DNA from: Pseudomonas chlororaphis subsp. piscium
Lineage (GTDB): Bacteria; Pseudomonadota; Gammaproteobacteria; Pseudomonadales; Pseudomonadaceae
Length of the DNA stretch: 64,000 nucleotides
Assembly (NCBI RefSeq): GCF_003850345.1
Contig: NZ_CP027707.1
Span: forward strand, 186,001 to 250,000
Reading direction: 5' to 3'
How positions within the stretch are numbered: position 1 is the stretch's first letter; each line of letters opens with the position of its first letter. The position numbers and the translations under genes were made by a program. The notes below the pieces were generated by a model. It made no database searches and was not told the origin of the DNA. It worked only from the letters and a program-made list of their open reading frames with translations. This document shows, one piece after another, positions 27,619 to 36,946 of this stretch.

Positions 27619-29616
27619 ATGCCTCCGATGACCCGTTGCATCCTCCTGCTGGGAGCCCTGATTCTCAGCGCCTGCGCCCAGCCCGCCGCGGACTTCCTGC
27701 CGCCGGCGCAGCGCCCCGTGCCCGCCAACGAAACCCCGTGGCCGAAAAACCACGTGCTGGGCATTGCCTACCACGACGTCGAAGACCGCGACCCCGACCA
27801 GGCGGTGGTGGCCGTGCGCACCGAACGCTTGATCGAGCAATTGGCCTGGCTGCGCGAGAACGGCTACCAGCCGGTCACCGTGGACCAGATCATGGCGGCG
27901 CGCAAAGGCGGCCCCGAGCTGCCGGCCAAGGCCGTGCTGCTGAGCTTCGACGACGGTTATGCGAGCTTCTATACCCGCGTGCTGCCGGTGCTGCGCAGCT
28001 ACAACTGGCATGCCCTGCTGGCGCCGGTGGGGGCGTGGGTCGACACCCCGCTGAACCAGCCGGTGGATTTTGCCGGCACCCCGCGCCAGCGCTCGGACTT
28101 CCTGACCTGGCAGCAGGTCCGCGAGATCTCCCGTTCCGGCCTGGTGGAAATCGCCGCCCACACCGACGCCAACCACAAAGGCGTGCTGGCCAACCCCCAG
28201 GGCAACCTGCAACCGGCCGCCGCCACCCGGCGTTATGACGCCAGCAGCGGGCGCTATGAAAGCGAGGCCGAGTTCGAGGCGCGCCTGCGCAGCGACGTGG
28301 CGGGGATCTCGAAAAAAATCCGCGCCGCCACCGGCTACAGCCCGCGTGTCTGGGTCTGGCCATACGGCGCCGCCGACGGCACCGCGCTGCGGGTGGTGGG
28401 CGAGCAGGGCTACGACATGGCCCTGACCCTCGACGACGGCCTCGATACCCTCGACAACCTGATGAGCAGCCCGCGGTTCCTGGTGTCGTCGGACCCGGAC
28501 GGCATCCACTTCTCCAACAGCATCGTCGGCGTCGAAGCCAACAACGCCATGCGCGTGGCCCATGTCGACCTGGATAACGTCTACGACCCGGACCCGCAGC
28601 AGCAGGAAATCAACCTCGGCAAGCTGGTCCAGCGCATGGCCGACCTGGGCGTGAATACCGTGTTCCTGCAAGCCTTCGCCGACCCCAAGGGCGATGGCCT
28701 GGTGCACTCGCTGTATTTCGCCAACCGCCACCTGCCGGTGCGCGCCGACATCTTCGACCGGGTCGCCTGGCAACTGCGCACCCGGGCCAACGTCAAGGTG
28801 TTCGCCTGGATGCCGGTGCTGAGTTTCGCCCTCGACCCGAGCCTGCCCCGCGTGACCCGCTGGGACCCGGAAACCGGCCAGGTCGCGGCCGACCCTGACC
28901 AGTACCGGCGCCTGTCGCCGTTCGACCCGAAGGTGCGGCGCATCATCGGTGAGATCTACGAAGACGTGGCGCGCCTGACCTCGGTGGACGGCATCCTCTA
29001 CCACGACGACGCGGTGCTCTCCGATTTTGAAGACGCCAGCCCCGCAGCGCTGCGCACCTACGCCGCCAACGGCCTGCCCGGTTCGATCGCCGCCTTGCGC
29101 GCCGATCCGGCGACCCTGCAGCGCTGGAGCCGCTTCAAGAGCCGCTACCTGATCGACTTCACCCATGAGCTGACTGCCAAGGTCAAGGCGATCCGCGGGC
29201 CGCAGGTGCTGACCGCGCGCAACCTGTTCGCCGAGCCGATGCTCAACCCGCAGAGCGAAGCCTGGTTCGCCCAGAACCTCGACGACTTCCTCGCCAACTA
29301 CGACTGGACCGCGCCGATGGCCATGCCGTTGATGGAGGGCCAGCAGCGCAAGGCTTCCGGCGCCTGGCTGGAGCAATTGGTGGCCACGGTCAAGGCACGC
29401 CCCGGCGCGCTCAACCGTACTGTCTTCGAACTGCAGGCCCGGGACTGGGCGCAAAAACCGGCGAGCGATATCGACGCCGTGCAGATGGCCGACTGGATGG
29501 GCCGACTCAAGCGCCAGGGCGCAACCAGTTTCGGCTACTACCCGGATAACTTTCTCGAGAACTCGCCGGACCTGAAGACCATCCGTCCCGCGCTCTCCAC
29601 CAAGTGGAATCCTTAA
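27619..29616 (+). CDS. pgaB: Poly-beta-1,6-GlcNAc N-deacetylase PgaB
   Basis: The 665-residue lipoprotein (GALILSAC) has an N-terminal CE4 polysaccharide deacetylase domain: IAYHDVEDRD, the metal/catalytic LLSFDDGYASFY motif and EIAAHTDANHKG. A C-terminal glycoside-hydrolase-like domain starts near residue 310 (AMRVAHVDLDNVYDPDPQQQ) and contains DGILYHDDAVLSDFED. It deacetylates PNAG in the periplasm before export through PgaA. The gene begins 12 bases after pgaA. Confidence 0.94.
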   Translation: MPPMTRCILLLGALILSACAQPAADFLPPAQRPVPANETPWPKNHVLGIAYHDVEDRDPDQAVVAVRTERLIEQLAWLRENGYQPVTVDQIMAARKGGPELPAKAVLLSFDDGYASFYTRVLPVLRSYNWHALLAPVGAWVDTPLNQPVDFAGTPRQRSDFLTWQQVREISRSGLVEIAAHTDANHKGVLANPQGNLQPAAATRRYDASSGRYESEAEFEARLRSDVAGISKKIRAATGYSPRVWVWPYGAADGTALRVVGEQGYDMALTLDDGLDTLDNLMSSPRFLVSSDPDGIHFSNSIVGVEANNAMRVAHVDLDNVYDPDPQQQEINLGKLVQRMADLGVNTVFLQAFADPKGDGLVHSLYFANRHLPVRADIFDRVAWQLRTRANVKVFAWMPVLSFALDPSLPRVTRWDPETGQVAADPDQYRRLSPFDPKVRRIIGEIYEDVARLTSVDGILYHDDAVLSDFEDASPAALRTYAANGLPGSIAALRADPATLQRWSRFKSRYLIDFTHELTAKVKAIRGPQVLTARNLFAEPMLNPQSEAWFAQNLDDFLANYDWTAPMAMPLMEGQQRKASGAWLEQLVATVKARPGALNRTVFELQARDWAQKPASDIDAVQMADWMGRLKRQGATSFGYYPDNFLENSPDLKTIRPALSTKWNP

Positions 29617-29619
29617 ATC

Positions 29620-30969
29620 ATGTTGGATCGACTGCTAGCCCTGCTCGTTCTGGCGATTGTCCTCGGTGTGCCGCTGGGCCTGATCTTCCTGGTGACCGGC
29701 CAGTTCCTGATGGACTTCGTGTTCTTCTATCCGCTGTTCATGTCCGGCCTGTGGATCGCCGGCGGCCTGTACTTCTGGCTGCACTGGGAACGCCACTGGC
29801 CCTGGAAGGACGACACCTTGCCGCCGGCGCTTGCAGGCGAGCCGCTGATCAGCATCCTGATCCCTTGCTACAACGAGGGCGACAACGCCGCGGACACCAT
29901 CCACGCGGCGCTGGCCCAGCACTACCCGAACATCGAAGTCATCGCGATCAACGACGGCTCCAAGGACAACACCGCGCAAGTGCTGGACGCCCTGGCGCTG
30001 GAAGATCCGCGGCTGCGGGTGGTGCACCTGGCCCAAAACCAGGGCAAGGCCGTGGCCCTGCGCATGGGCGCCGTGGCAGCGCGCAGCGAATACCTGGTGT
30101 GCATCGACGGTGACGCGCTGCTGGCGCCGAACACCGCGGCCTATCTGGTGGCGCCGCTGCTGGAGAATTCGCGCCTGGGCGCGGTGACCGGCAACCCGCG
30201 GATCCGCACCCGCTCGACCCTGGTGGGCCGGGTCCAGGTGGGCGAGTTCTCTTCGATCATCGGCCTGATCAAGCGCACCCAGCGCGTGTTCGGGCGGATC
30301 TTCACGGTCTCCGGGGTGATTGTCGCCTTCCGCCGCTCGGCCCTGCACCGGGTCGGCTACTGGAGCCCGGACATGATCACCGAAGACATCGACATCAGCT
30401 GGAAGCTGCAGCTCGATCACTGGAGCATCTTCTACGAGCCACGGGCGCTGTGCTGGATCCTCATGCCGGAAACCCTGCACGGCCTGTGGAAGCAGCGCCT
30501 GCGCTGGGCCCAGGGCGGCGCCGAGGTGCTGTTCAAGAACATCCGCGGGATCTGGCAATGGCGCCACCGCTACCTGTGGCCGCTGCTGTTCGAATACTGC
30601 CTGTCCACCGGCTGGGCGTTCACCTTCCTGCTGTCGGTGATCTTCTGGGGCGTCGGCAAGTTCATCGTCATGCCCGAAGCCATCGCCGTCGACCGCCTGA
30701 TGCCGCCGGCCTTTACCGGGCTGGTGCTGGCGATGGTCTGCCTGCTGCAGTTCGCGGTCAGCATCCTGATCGATCGCCGGTACGAAAAGGGTTTGGGCAA
30801 GACCATGTTCTGGGTGGTCTGGTACCCCCTGGTGTTCTGGCTCGTCAGCCTGTTCACCACGCTTGTCAGTTTCCCCAAGGTGCTGTTCAGCCAACACCAG
30901 AAGCGTGCGCGCTGGGTCAGCCCCGACCGTGGCATCAAGCCTATAGATGATGAAGAGGAGGCTCGCTGA
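29620..30969 (+). CDS. pgaC: Poly-beta-1,6-GlcNAc synthase PgaC
   Basis: A family 2 glycosyltransferase of 449 residues. N-terminal membrane helices precede the catalytic domain with [46 protein letters not shown] and the processive QxxRW motif ([13 protein letters not shown]). More membrane helices follow. It polymerises GlcNAc from UDP-GlcNAc and extrudes the chain across the inner membrane together with PgaD. It starts three bases after pgaB. Confidence 0.95.
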   Translation: MLDRLLALLVLAIVLGVPLGLIFLVTGQFLMDFVFFYPLFMSGLWIAGGLYFWLHWERHWPWKDDTLPPALAGEPLISILIPCYNEGDNAADTIHAALAQHYPNIEVIAINDGSKDNTAQVLDALALEDPRLRVVHLAQNQGKAVALRMGAVAARSEYLVCIDGDALLAPNTAAYLVAPLLENSRLGAVTGNPRIRTRSTLVGRVQVGEFSSIIGLIKRTQRVFGRIFTVSGVIVAFRRSALHRVGYWSPDMITEDIDISWKLQLDHWSIFYEPRALCWILMPETLHGLWKQRLRWAQGGAEVLFKNIRGIWQWRHRYLWPLLFEYCLSTGWAFTFLLSVIFWGVGKFIVMPEAIAVDRLMPPAFTGLVLAMVCLLQFAVSILIDRRYEKGLGKTMFWVVWYPLVFWLVSLFTTLVSFPKVLFSQHQKRARWVSPDRGIKPIDDEEEAR

Positions 30970-31445
30970 TGAAAATCATCAGAACCCGTCAACGCCCAGT
31001 GCTGGTGCTCGTCGATGCGGCGTTCACCGTGCTGGCCTGGATTGGCCTGCTGTACCTGCTGGCGCGTGGCCTGTGGCCGTTGATCGACACCCACGACGGC
31101 CCGCGTATCGAAGTCGGCGTGCTCGAGGCGCTGGGCACCTTGCAGATCTACCTGTGGGTGGCCCTGCTCAACGCCGCCGTGCTGATCCTCTGGGCGCGTT
31201 ACCAGCAGCGCAAGAGCAAGGGTTTTGCCCGGCGCCGCCTGCCGTCGCCGGCGGTGGACGACCGGCGCCTGAGCGAAAGCTTCAAGCTCAGCGCCGCCAA
31301 CTTTGCGCGCATGCGCCAGCCCGGAACCATGACGGTGCACAACGACGAGGAGGGCGGCATCAGCCTTGTCACTACCGGCTTCTTCCGTCTCAACGCCGAA
31401 CGCCCGCCGCATGCGCAGTTGCTGGCGGATTCCGTGGAGCGGTGA
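30969..31445 (+). CDS. pgaD: PgaD inner membrane partner of PgaC
   Basis: A protein of 158 residues with two membrane helices (AAFTVLAWIGLLYLLARGLW and LGTLQIYLWVALLNAAVLIL) and a basic cytoplasmic tail, as in PgaD. Its ATG shares one base with the pgaC stop. In E. coli PgaC and PgaD jointly bind c-di-GMP for activation; two c-di-GMP enzymes are encoded 16-20 kb downstream, though a specific link is not shown. Confidence 0.9.
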   Translation: MKIIRTRQRPVLVLVDAAFTVLAWIGLLYLLARGLWPLIDTHDGPRIEVGVLEALGTLQIYLWVALLNAAVLILWARYQQRKSKGFARRRLPSPAVDDRRLSESFKLSAANFARMRQPGTMTVHNDEEGGISLVTTGFFRLNAERPPHAQLLADSVER

Positions 31446-31513
31446 TTCAGTTGCCGATTGAAGGTGGCGGGTCAGGGCGGCCGGGTAAAAATCCCGGCGG
31501 TCGTCGAAAAAAG

Positions 31514-31543
31514 CCCCGGAGCTGAAAAAATCCGGGGTTTTTT
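31514..31543 (+). terminator. Terminator of the pga operon
   Basis: CCCCGGA-GCTGAAAAAA-TCCGGGG followed by six T, 69 bases after the pgaD stop. Confidence 0.88.
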
Positions 31544-31676
31544 CGTTTACAAGCGGCTGCGGCTCAAGCTCAATCAACGGCAATATCGCTCAAGCGCGAC
31601 GCTTCGCCGCGCAGCTATAGTCTCCAGGCTCCTGTTTCCAAGCTCCGATGAACCCATTCGCAGAAGGTGCTCGCGT

Positions 31677-32237
31677 ATGTCCCGTTTTGCCTCTCTCAAT
31701 ACCTGGCTGGCCGCCAGCGCCGTCCTGCTGTGCCTGCAGTTGCCGGCCCAGGCCCAGGAGCGTTTCACCCTGAACGTGCCGGGTGTCTCGGACAACCGCC
31801 TGTTCACCCCGGCCAGCGCCAGCGATGCCAAGGGCTGCGGCGGGCATAACCAGTCGCCGGCCCTGGCCTGGACCGCCGGCCCCGAAGGCACCCGCAGCTA
31901 CGCCATCGTGATGCACGACCCGGACGGCGCCAAAGGCCAGGGCGTGGATCACTGGGTGCATTACGGGATCAAGGCCACGACCCGGCAGATCGCCGCCGGC
32001 GTGGGGGCCAAGGGCACCCTGGACGGGCTGGGCGGCACCAACAGCAAAGGCACCACCACCTACGTCGGGCCCTGCCCGCCGGTGGGCGACAGCGCGCACC
32101 ACTACATCATCCAGATCTATGCCCTGGAGCTGGCGCCCGACGCCTTGCCGGCCGGCCTGACCCGCGCCCAACTGCTGGAAAAGATCAACGGCCACGTGCT
32201 GCGTAACAGCAGCGTGGTGCGGCGCTACCTGCGCTAA
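31677..32237 (+). CDS. YbhB/YbcL family Raf kinase inhibitor-like protein
   Basis: From ATG 31677 (AAGGTG upstream) the product is 186 residues with a signal peptide ending PAQAQA/Q-ER. The PEBP fold is recognised from GCGGHNQSPALAWTAGPEGTRSYAIVMHDPD, GVDHWVHYGI, GTTTYVGPCPPVGDSAHHYIIQIYAL and ALPAGLTRAQLL. These periplasmic or cytoplasmic proteins have unclear function in bacteria. The gene is monocistronic. Confidence 0.9.
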   Translation: MSRFASLNTWLAASAVLLCLQLPAQAQERFTLNVPGVSDNRLFTPASASDAKGCGGHNQSPALAWTAGPEGTRSYAIVMHDPDGAKGQGVDHWVHYGIKATTRQIAAGVGAKGTLDGLGGTNSKGTTTYVGPCPPVGDSAHHYIIQIYALELAPDALPAGLTRAQLLEKINGHVLRNSSVVRRYLR

Positions 32238-32327
32238 GGGAAAAATTTTTTCCGGGGCTTAACCCGAATCGCCCAGGGGCTTCGTCTGAAGGGGGGAATG
32301 GATCAATTTCTCCCGAGGTCAGCCCCC

Positions 32328-34079
32328 ATGTTCCTTCCTCCGTACTACCTTCGCCCTGTCGTTCAAGGTTGCGCCGCCGGGTTGCTGTTGGCCATGGCCG
32401 GTTGCGGCCCGTCCGCGCCGGATACCCGGGGCGGTGCCTTGCCCGTCCAGGAAACGGTAGCACCGCAGGCCGCCGTGCCCTCGCCGAGCGAGGCCCAGCG
32501 CGCCGATGTGATCCTGGCCGGATACAACAACGCCAAGACGCTCGCCCCGGCGTCCATGCCCACTTCGATGATGACGCGCGAATCGCTGCCCGCCGGCTAT
32601 CGCGCCGAGCCACGGGAGCAATACCAGAACCTGCCGGACAACCCGATCCAGAGCGTGGCGCAGGCCCCGGTCTCGACCTTCAGCGTCGACGTCGATACCG
32701 GTGCCTACGCCAACGTTCGGCGCCTGCTCAACCAGGGCAGCCTGCCGCCGCAAGGCGCGGTGCGCCTGGAAGAACTGGTCAACTACTTCCCCTACGATTA
32801 CGCCCTGCCCGGCGATGGTTCGCCGTTTGGCGTGACCACCGAGATCGCGCCGTCGCCCTGGAACCCCCACACTCGCCTGCTGCGCATCGGCATCAAGGCT
32901 TCGGATCGCGCGGTGGCCGAGCTGGCGCCGGCCAACCTGGTGTTCCTGGTGGACGTGTCCGGCTCCATGGATCGCCGCGAGGGCCTGCCACTGGTGCAAA
33001 GCACCCTCAAGCTGCTGGTGGATCAACTGCGCGAGCAGGACCGGGTGTCGCTGGTGGTCTATGCCGGTGAATCGCGGGTGGTGCTGGAGCCCACTTCCGG
33101 GCGGGACAAGGCGAAGATCCGCAACGCCATCGAGCAACTGACGGCGGGCGGTTCCACCGCCGGCGCCTCGGGCATCCAACTGGCGTATCAGATGGCCCGC
33201 CAGGGCTTCATCAAGAACGGCATCAACCGCATCCTGCTGGCCACCGACGGTGACTTCAACGTCGGCATCAGCGACTTCGACCGCCTCAAGCAGATGGCCG
33301 TCGAGCAGCGTAAAAGCGGGGTGTCCCTGACCACCCTCGGCTTTGGCGTGGACAACTACAACGAACACCTGATGGAGCAACTGGCCGACGCCGGCGATGG
33401 CAACTATGCCTACATCGACAACCTGCGCGAGGCGCGCAAGGTCCTGGTGGACCAGCTCGGCTCGACCCTGGCGGTGGTGGCCAAGGACGTGAAGCTGCAG
33501 GTGGAATTCAACCCGGCCCAGGTCAGCGAATACCGCCTGCTGGGCTATGAGAACCGCGCGCTGAAACGCGAGGACTTCAACAACGACAAGGTCGATGCCG
33601 GCGAGATCGGGGCCGGGCATACGGTCACCGCGCTGTATGAAATCGTGCCCAAGGGTGAGCAGGGCTGGCTGGAGCCGCTGCGTTATGGCCAGGCCCAGGC
33701 GTCGTCGGAATCGAACATCAAGGACGACGAGCTGGCCATGCTGCGGGTACGCTACCAGGCACCGCAGGGCGGCAATAGCCGGCTGATCGAGCGGCCGATC
33801 CTGGCTTCGCGGCAGCACGGCAAACTCATTCAGGCCAGCGATGATCTAAGATTTGCCGCAGCCGTGGCGGCGTTCGCCCAGCAGCTCAAGGACGGTCGTT
33901 ACACCGGCGACTTCGGCCTCAAGGACACCGTCGCCCTGGCCCGCGGCGCCAAGGGCGAAGACCGTTTCGGCCTGCGCGGCGAGTTCGTGCAACTGGTGGA
34001 ACTGGCGCAGAGCCTGCAAACTGCCGCTCCGGCGGATCAACCGGGACGTTCCGGGGAGGCCTTGAGCCGCCGTGAATAA
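32328..34079 (+). CDS. YfbK-type von Willebrand factor A lipoprotein
   Basis: The product is 583 residues from ATG 32328 (GAGGT nine bases upstream; an ATG at 32298 is also possible). A lipoprotein signal (GLLLAMAGC) is followed by the YfbK N-terminal domain (FSVDVDTGAYANVRRLLNQG to ELVNYFPYDY). The vWA domain has the MIDAS motif FLVDVSGSMDRR and LLATDGDFNVGISD, and the C-terminal domain (LGYENRALKREDFNNDKVDAGEIG) matches the family. Such proteins are thought to mediate metal-dependent protein contacts at the envelope. The next gene, an ECF sigma factor, overlaps the stop, so the two appear co-transcribed. Confidence 0.88.
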   Translation: MFLPPYYLRPVVQGCAAGLLLAMAGCGPSAPDTRGGALPVQETVAPQAAVPSPSEAQRADVILAGYNNAKTLAPASMPTSMMTRESLPAGYRAEPREQYQNLPDNPIQSVAQAPVSTFSVDVDTGAYANVRRLLNQGSLPPQGAVRLEELVNYFPYDYALPGDGSPFGVTTEIAPSPWNPHTRLLRIGIKASDRAVAELAPANLVFLVDVSGSMDRREGLPLVQSTLKLLVDQLREQDRVSLVVYAGESRVVLEPTSGRDKAKIRNAIEQLTAGGSTAGASGIQLAYQMARQGFIKNGINRILLATDGDFNVGISDFDRLKQMAVEQRKSGVSLTTLGFGVDNYNEHLMEQLADAGDGNYAYIDNLREARKVLVDQLGSTLAVVAKDVKLQVEFNPAQVSEYRLLGYENRALKREDFNNDKVDAGEIGAGHTVTALYEIVPKGEQGWLEPLRYGQAQASSESNIKDDELAMLRVRYQAPQGGNSRLIERPILASRQHGKLIQASDDLRFAAAVAAFAQQLKDGRYTGDFGLKDTVALARGAKGEDRFGLRGEFVQLVELAQSLQTAAPADQPGRSGEALSRRE

Positions 34080-34698
34080 CGTCATGACCCACCACCAGAA
34101 GGAGTTCAGCACGACCATGCCCGCGGTGAACCGGTCAGGACCCGCCAGCAGCGACGAAACGCTGCTGGCGCGTTATCGCGCGGGTGACAGTGCGGCCTTC
34201 GAGGTCCTCTACCAGCGGCATCGCCAGGGGTTGTACCGGTTTCTACTGAGCCTGTGCGACAAGGCCGAGCTGGCCGACGAGGTCTATCAGGACACCTGGC
34301 TCAGCCTGATCCGCACCACCAGCGCGCCACAGGGCTGGGCCAGCTTTCGCACCTGGCTGTACCAGATCGCCCGCAACCGCCTGATCGACCACTGGCGCAA
34401 GCACGGCCTGCGCAACCCGCTGCACGACAGCTACGACGAGCAGTTGCACGACCTGGCCGATGACGCCAGCGGCCCGGAACAACACCTGAGCCTGAGCCGT
34501 GAACGGCAACGCATCGACGCCGCCTTGCAGGATCTGCCCGCCGACCAGCGCGAGGTGTTCCTGCTGCGCGCCCACGGCGAACTGGAGTTGCCGCAGATCG
34601 CCAGCCTTACCGATACGCCGCTGGAAACGGTGAAAAGCCGCTTCCGTTATGCGCTGAAAAAACTGCGTCGGCTCCTGGCCGAGGAGGTACTGACATGA
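34072..34698 (+). CDS. ECF-type RNA polymerase sigma factor
   Basis: The product is up to 208 residues from GTG 34072, overlapping the previous stop. ATG 34084 and ATG 34117 (AAGGAG 12 bases upstream) are alternatives. Region 2 is seen in LYQRHRQGLYRFLLSLCDKAELADEVYQDTWLSLI and FRTWLYQIARNRLIDHWRKH. Region 4 is ALQDLPADQREVFLLRAHGELELPQIASLTDTPLETVKSRFRYALKKLR. It is followed by a one-helix membrane protein that is the probable anti-sigma factor. Confidence 0.9.
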   Translation: MNNVMTHHQKEFSTTMPAVNRSGPASSDETLLARYRAGDSAAFEVLYQRHRQGLYRFLLSLCDKAELADEVYQDTWLSLIRTTSAPQGWASFRTWLYQIARNRLIDHWRKHGLRNPLHDSYDEQLHDLADDASGPEQHLSLSRERQRIDAALQDLPADQREVFLLRAHGELELPQIASLTDTPLETVKSRFRYALKKLRRLLAEEVLT

Positions 34699-35414
34699 CT
34701 GACGCCCGACAGCTTCCCCCTACCGAAGAAGAGCGCATGCTCGAGCACATTCGCCAGCACAGCCACGGCGAACCGCCGGCCAGCCTCGACGCCCTGATCA
34801 TGGCCACGGCCCGCCGCGAAGCCCCGACCCCCAAGCCTTCCCTGTGGCAACGCTGGTTCGATCTGTGCCGTCAGCCGCGCTGGCAAGTGGCGTTCGCCGG
34901 CCTGTTCGGCGTGACCCTGCTGCTGGGCGTGTTGCAGCGCACTCCAGAGCCTGCGCCCCGCCAGGTGCTGGCCCCGGCGCCCATGGCCAAGGCCGCTGCT
35001 CCCCAGCTGGCGCGTCGCCAGGCCGAATCCGCTCCAGCCTCCGCAGAGTCGGCCCGCGCCGAATCAAGCCTGGAAGAATCGAACCGCTTCGAACTGGCCG
35101 CCACGCCACATGCCACAGGTGCCTTGTCGGCGCCCGCTCCCGCTGCACCCGTGGCGGGCCTGCCGCTGACACGGGATACCGAAGCCTTCGCCGCCGGGCC
35201 TTATGAGTCCCTGGGGCACCTGGCGTCGTTTCCGGGCAAGGAGCAGGTCGAGCGCGACACGCCGGAGTCGATCCTCGACGACGCCCTGCGCGATGTGCTG
35301 CACCTGCGCCAGACCGGCCAGGACAAGGTCGCCGACCAGTACATCAGCGCCCTGAAACAGCGTTTCCCCCATGAGGACATCGACGCCCGGCTGCGGGCTT
35401 TGCAGCAACCCTGA
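34695..35414 (+). CDS. Probable membrane anti-sigma factor
   Basis: This 239-residue protein has a short acidic cytoplasmic N-terminus (about 60 residues), one membrane helix (WQVAFAGLFGVTLLLGVL) and an Ala/Pro/Glu-rich periplasmic part with a C-terminal helical segment (SILDDALRDVLHLRQTGQDKVADQYISAL). The ATGA overlap with the sigma gene and the topology support an anti-sigma role. No zinc-binding ZAS motif is visible, so this rests on position and topology only. Confidence 0.65.
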   Translation: MTDARQLPPTEEERMLEHIRQHSHGEPPASLDALIMATARREAPTPKPSLWQRWFDLCRQPRWQVAFAGLFGVTLLLGVLQRTPEPAPRQVLAPAPMAKAAAPQLARRQAESAPASAESARAESSLEESNRFELAATPHATGALSAPAPAAPVAGLPLTRDTEAFAAGPYESLGHLASFPGKEQVERDTPESILDDALRDVLHLRQTGQDKVADQYISALKQRFPHEDIDARLRALQQP

Positions 35415-35496
35415 GGGTAAAACGCGCGCAAGTAATGGCCTGGCACCCGGAAAACGCGCACTATCGAGCCAGTTTCCTGAAAGTGAGAGGCTGGCC

Positions 35497-35688
35497 ATGG
35501 CGCCACGCATCGACCGTATCGCTGCACTGCTGAATTGCCCGACCAAGGGCGCGGATATCCGCCAGGCCATCAAGGAGAGTCGCAAGGACTTTCTGCTCGA
35601 GGCCGACGAAGAAGATGAAGACCTGCAGCAGGCCCAGCCTGCCGCGGATCAGGATGAATCGACGCAGCAGCGGCAGACGCCAGACTGA
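35497..35688 (+). CDS. Small acidic protein of unknown function
   Basis: From ATG 35497, with GAGAGG upstream, the product is 63 residues: a basic/hydrophobic N-terminal half (PRIDRIAALLNCPTKGADIR) and a very acidic, Gln-rich C-terminal half (LEADEEDEDLQQAQ). I do not recognise a family. Coding character is supported by the ribosome site and the biased composition. Confidence 0.6.
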   Translation: MAPRIDRIAALLNCPTKGADIRQAIKESRKDFLLEADEEDEDLQQAQPAADQDESTQQRQTPD

Positions 35689-35700
35689 CGCCCGGCGCCT

Positions 35701-36252
35701 TTACTTGCGGGCGGGCGCGCGTTTCACGTTCTGGCCCTTGGCCTCGATGGCCAGGGCGATCGCCTTGTAGCAGTCGTAGAACAGCTCCTGGTTCTTGAAC
35801 ATGTTCTCCACCAGTTCCATCTTGCCGTCGCTGTGCCGGACGCGGATGAAACGCTGGTTGAAGACTTCCACCAACTCGACGTCCGAAATATTGATCAGGC
35901 GAATTTCGCGGATCTTCGAACTGAAGTTGCTGACCGGGGCGACCAGCTTCTTGTCCGTCAGCACCACATAACGATTGCCGGCACCGCGCAGGAAGATCAG
36001 CGCACCCGCGACTGCGATGGTCATGGCCACGCCCACGACGCCAAGCAGTTGCATGACCAGATGCCCATTGAGCCCCAGGGCTTCTATCAGCCGGATCACG
36101 CTGTTGTTCTCGCTGGGTGTACCGAACACCGCGAACAACGAAAGTCCGCCGAAGACCAGGCCCGCCAGGGTCATTTTCTTGTAGTTGGGCCCGTAGTAAT
36201 AACGCGCCTGGTGAGATGGCGCGGTATTGCCGGAAAGGTTCGAGATATTCAT
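35701..36252 (-). CDS. Membrane protein with PH-like C-terminal domain
   Basis: From ATG 36252 the product is 183 residues. Two membrane helices (MTLAGLVFGGLSLFAVFG and HLVMQLLGVVGVAMTIAVAGALIFL) are followed by a domain with YVVLTDKKLVAPVSNFSSKIREIRLINISDVELVEVF and FIRVRHSDGKMELVENM, a pattern like bacterial PH domains. The function is unknown. It is convergent with the small acidic gene, 12 bases apart. Confidence 0.65.
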   Translation of the reverse strand: MNISNLSGNTAPSHQARYYYGPNYKKMTLAGLVFGGLSLFAVFGTPSENNSVIRLIEALGLNGHLVMQLLGVVGVAMTIAVAGALIFLRGAGNRYVVLTDKKLVAPVSNFSSKIREIRLINISDVELVEVFNQRFIRVRHSDGKMELVENMFKNQELFYDCYKAIALAIEAKGQNVKRAPARK

Positions 36253-36587
36253 CGTGTGGGGTCTTCCATGAGTCTGGCGAGAAAAGGCGGGTATCCGCTC
36301 GGTAGCGGGCAGCGCGCAGGCATCATCGCAAAAAAGATTGGAGACACCTAAAGGGTTTTCGGAGAGAAAAGGCTTCAGCAAGAAGCGAAATGCCTCACAG
36401 CGAATGCAGCCAATCCGCTTTGCTCCTCCCAAGCCTCAATCCCTATAGTTTCCCTGTTGCTGAAAAATCAGCGACCGGATTTGGCGATCCGGCTTTTAAG
36501 TTAGGTGTTTGTTCGTGACCCGTTGTAGCTGAATCAGCTAGCGGATTTTTGGACTTGATCGCGCTGTTCGCCAAACAGGAATGACTT
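36253..36587 (+). promoter_or_regulatory. Hairpin-rich leader region upstream of the DUF3077 gene
   Basis: The 335-base gap between divergent genes is AT-richer than average. It holds three close inverted repeats on the right side: GCTGA-AAAA-TCAGC (36459-36472), CCGGAT-TTGGCG-ATCCGG followed by CTTTTAAG (36475-36492), and TAGCTGA-A-TCAGCTA (36526-36540). The first and third share the GCTGA/TCAGC core. They lie 47-130 bases upstream of the DUF3077 ATG and could be a structured 5' leader or paired protein sites. The left half carries the promoter of the membrane protein at 36252. Confidence 0.5.
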
Positions 36588-36845
36588 ATGAGCCAGTACC
36601 TCCCCTTCAATACCAATCACCCCGATTGCCAGGTAACGCTGATTGATAGCCACGCCCCTGTAGCCTCCGTGCTTGATTGCGCCCATGCCCGTATCAAGGC
36701 AGGGACGGACCTTTTGGAAAGCCTCACCTCGGTGACGATCAAGGGCATCGAGGATGGTGATCTTTATCGGCTGACCCACGCGGCATACTTGCTGCTCAGG
36801 GAAGGGGTGGATTTATTGGAGGTGGCGCGACGAGGTGTTAATTGA
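36588..36845 (+). CDS. DUF3077 family protein
   Basis: An 85-residue protein with VASVLDCAHARIKAGTDLLESLT and a C-terminal AAYLLLREGVDLLEVA helix, matching the Pseudomonas-specific DUF3077/DUF6124 small proteins. Their function is unknown. A hairpin (GAAGGGCT/AGCCCTTC, 36859-36882) follows the stop and may end the transcript. Confidence 0.75.
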   Translation: MSQYLPFNTNHPDCQVTLIDSHAPVASVLDCAHARIKAGTDLLESLTSVTIKGIEDGDLYRLTHAAYLLLREGVDLLEVARRGVN

Positions 36846-36858
36846 ACTTGAGTTTCAC

Positions 36859-36882
36859 GAAGGGCTTCTTGCACAGCCCTTC
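36859..36882 (+). terminator. Possible terminator hairpin without T-run
   Basis: GAAGGGCT-8 bases-AGCCCTTC, perfect 8-bp stem followed by GATCAATTT, between convergent genes at 36845 and 36947. Confidence 0.5.
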
Positions 36883-36946
36883 GATCAATTTCAGCTGACG
36901 GGAGCAAAAATATCTTTGAATGATCGACAACCGGCGGCAGGCGCGT

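Noticed and set aside
25189..29454. A 1421-codon open frame antisense to pgaA and pgaB
   Set aside because: Pure GC-skew shadow: plus-strand proteins are clearly PgaA and PgaB; the antisense product is low-complexity Gly/Ala/Arg/Val/His with no domain.
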